Assembly (NCBI RefSeq): GCF_934754925.1
Contig: NZ_CAKVJA010000045.1
Span: forward strand, 1-22,033
Length of the DNA: 22,033 nucleotides
Origin: an uncultured Clostridium sp.
GTDB lineage: Bacteria; Bacillota; Clostridia; Clostridiales; Clostridiaceae
Direction: 5' to 3'
The notes beneath the pieces are model-generated. The model saw only the letters and a program-made list of their open reading frames with translations, made no database searches and was not told the DNA's origin. A program made the position numbers and the translations under genes. Positions 21,960-22,033 of the stretch are shown here, in pieces; the first letter of the stretch is position 1; every line of letters starts with the position of its first letter.

Positions 21960-22033
21960 AGAGTAGATAGATTTGTGTAAAAAACAAATCTATCTACTCT
22001 TTTTTGTATGATTAGTTGGTAGATTTGGAATAA
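21960..22033. mobile_element. Possible end of an insertion element with a terminal hairpin
   Basis: AGAGTAGATAGATTTGT (21960-21976) and ACAAATCTATCTACTCT (21984-22000) are perfect 17-bp inverted arms with loop GTAAAAA. A T6 run follows on the plus strand, so it would also stop transcription coming from the broken oppF side. The homology to oppF stops exactly at the hairpin. No transposase is visible in the 33 bases left, so the element type is not identifiable. Confidence 0.4.

Overview
The window looks like a chromosomal piece of a spore-forming, low-GC Clostridium (sensu stricto type). The evidence is the very AT-rich composition, AGGAGG-type ribosome sites, the spore-maturation pair spmA/spmB, T-box and lysine riboswitch control, a CcpA-like regulator, and the Firmicute gene order metG - tatD - yabE - rnmV - ksgA. 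Nearly all genes are on the minus strand. No tRNA, rRNA or CRISPR array was seen.

Left part (1-8950, minus strand, read right to left). A Met T-box leader precedes the main methionyl-tRNA synthetase metG. A second, different MetRS-like gene of the E. coli/archaeal zinc type sits between metG and tatD and has degenerate HIGH and KMSKS motifs. Then follow tatD, a yabE-like G5/3D cell-wall protein, ribonuclease M5 (rnmV) and ksgA. A GTG-started gene with a 117-bp in-frame tandem repeat runs off the left edge. Between the second MetRS gene and tatD there is a plus-strand promoter-to-terminator unit without an ORF, a candidate small RNA.

Middle part (9000-15600). A short aromatic-acid-exporter-like membrane protein is on the plus strand. 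Convergent to it is an NhaC-family transporter behind a clear lysine riboswitch, which points to lysine transport rather than Na+/H+ exchange. Next are an Xaa-Pro aminopeptidase, an ACT-domain UPF0735 protein, a 394-bp gene-free stretch full of palindromes, spmB and spmA (with a sigma-E-like promoter), and a 61-residue coiled-coil protein on the plus strand.

Right part (15600-22033). A non-coding unit on the minus strand has a sigma-A-like promoter, a cre-like site at its start and a terminator, and lies just downstream of a ccpA-like LacI regulator. Then come ileS with its T-box leader, a BFD-type [2Fe-2S] protein on the plus strand, a GIY-YIG protein, and the 3' part of an oligopeptide ABC ATPase gene cut off by a 17-bp perfect hairpin.

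The left edge lies inside a tandem repeat and the right edge inside a foreign-looking hairpin segment, so the window may be a complete contig bounded by repeats. The main themes are aminoacyl-tRNA synthetase and amino-acid supply genes under RNA-based control (two T-boxes, one lysine riboswitch), RNA processing (RnmV, KsgA) and sporulation/envelope functions. The most interesting unexplained items are two candidate small RNAs, the aberrant MetRS paralogue, and a long-range inverted repeat enclosing the lysine riboswitch.
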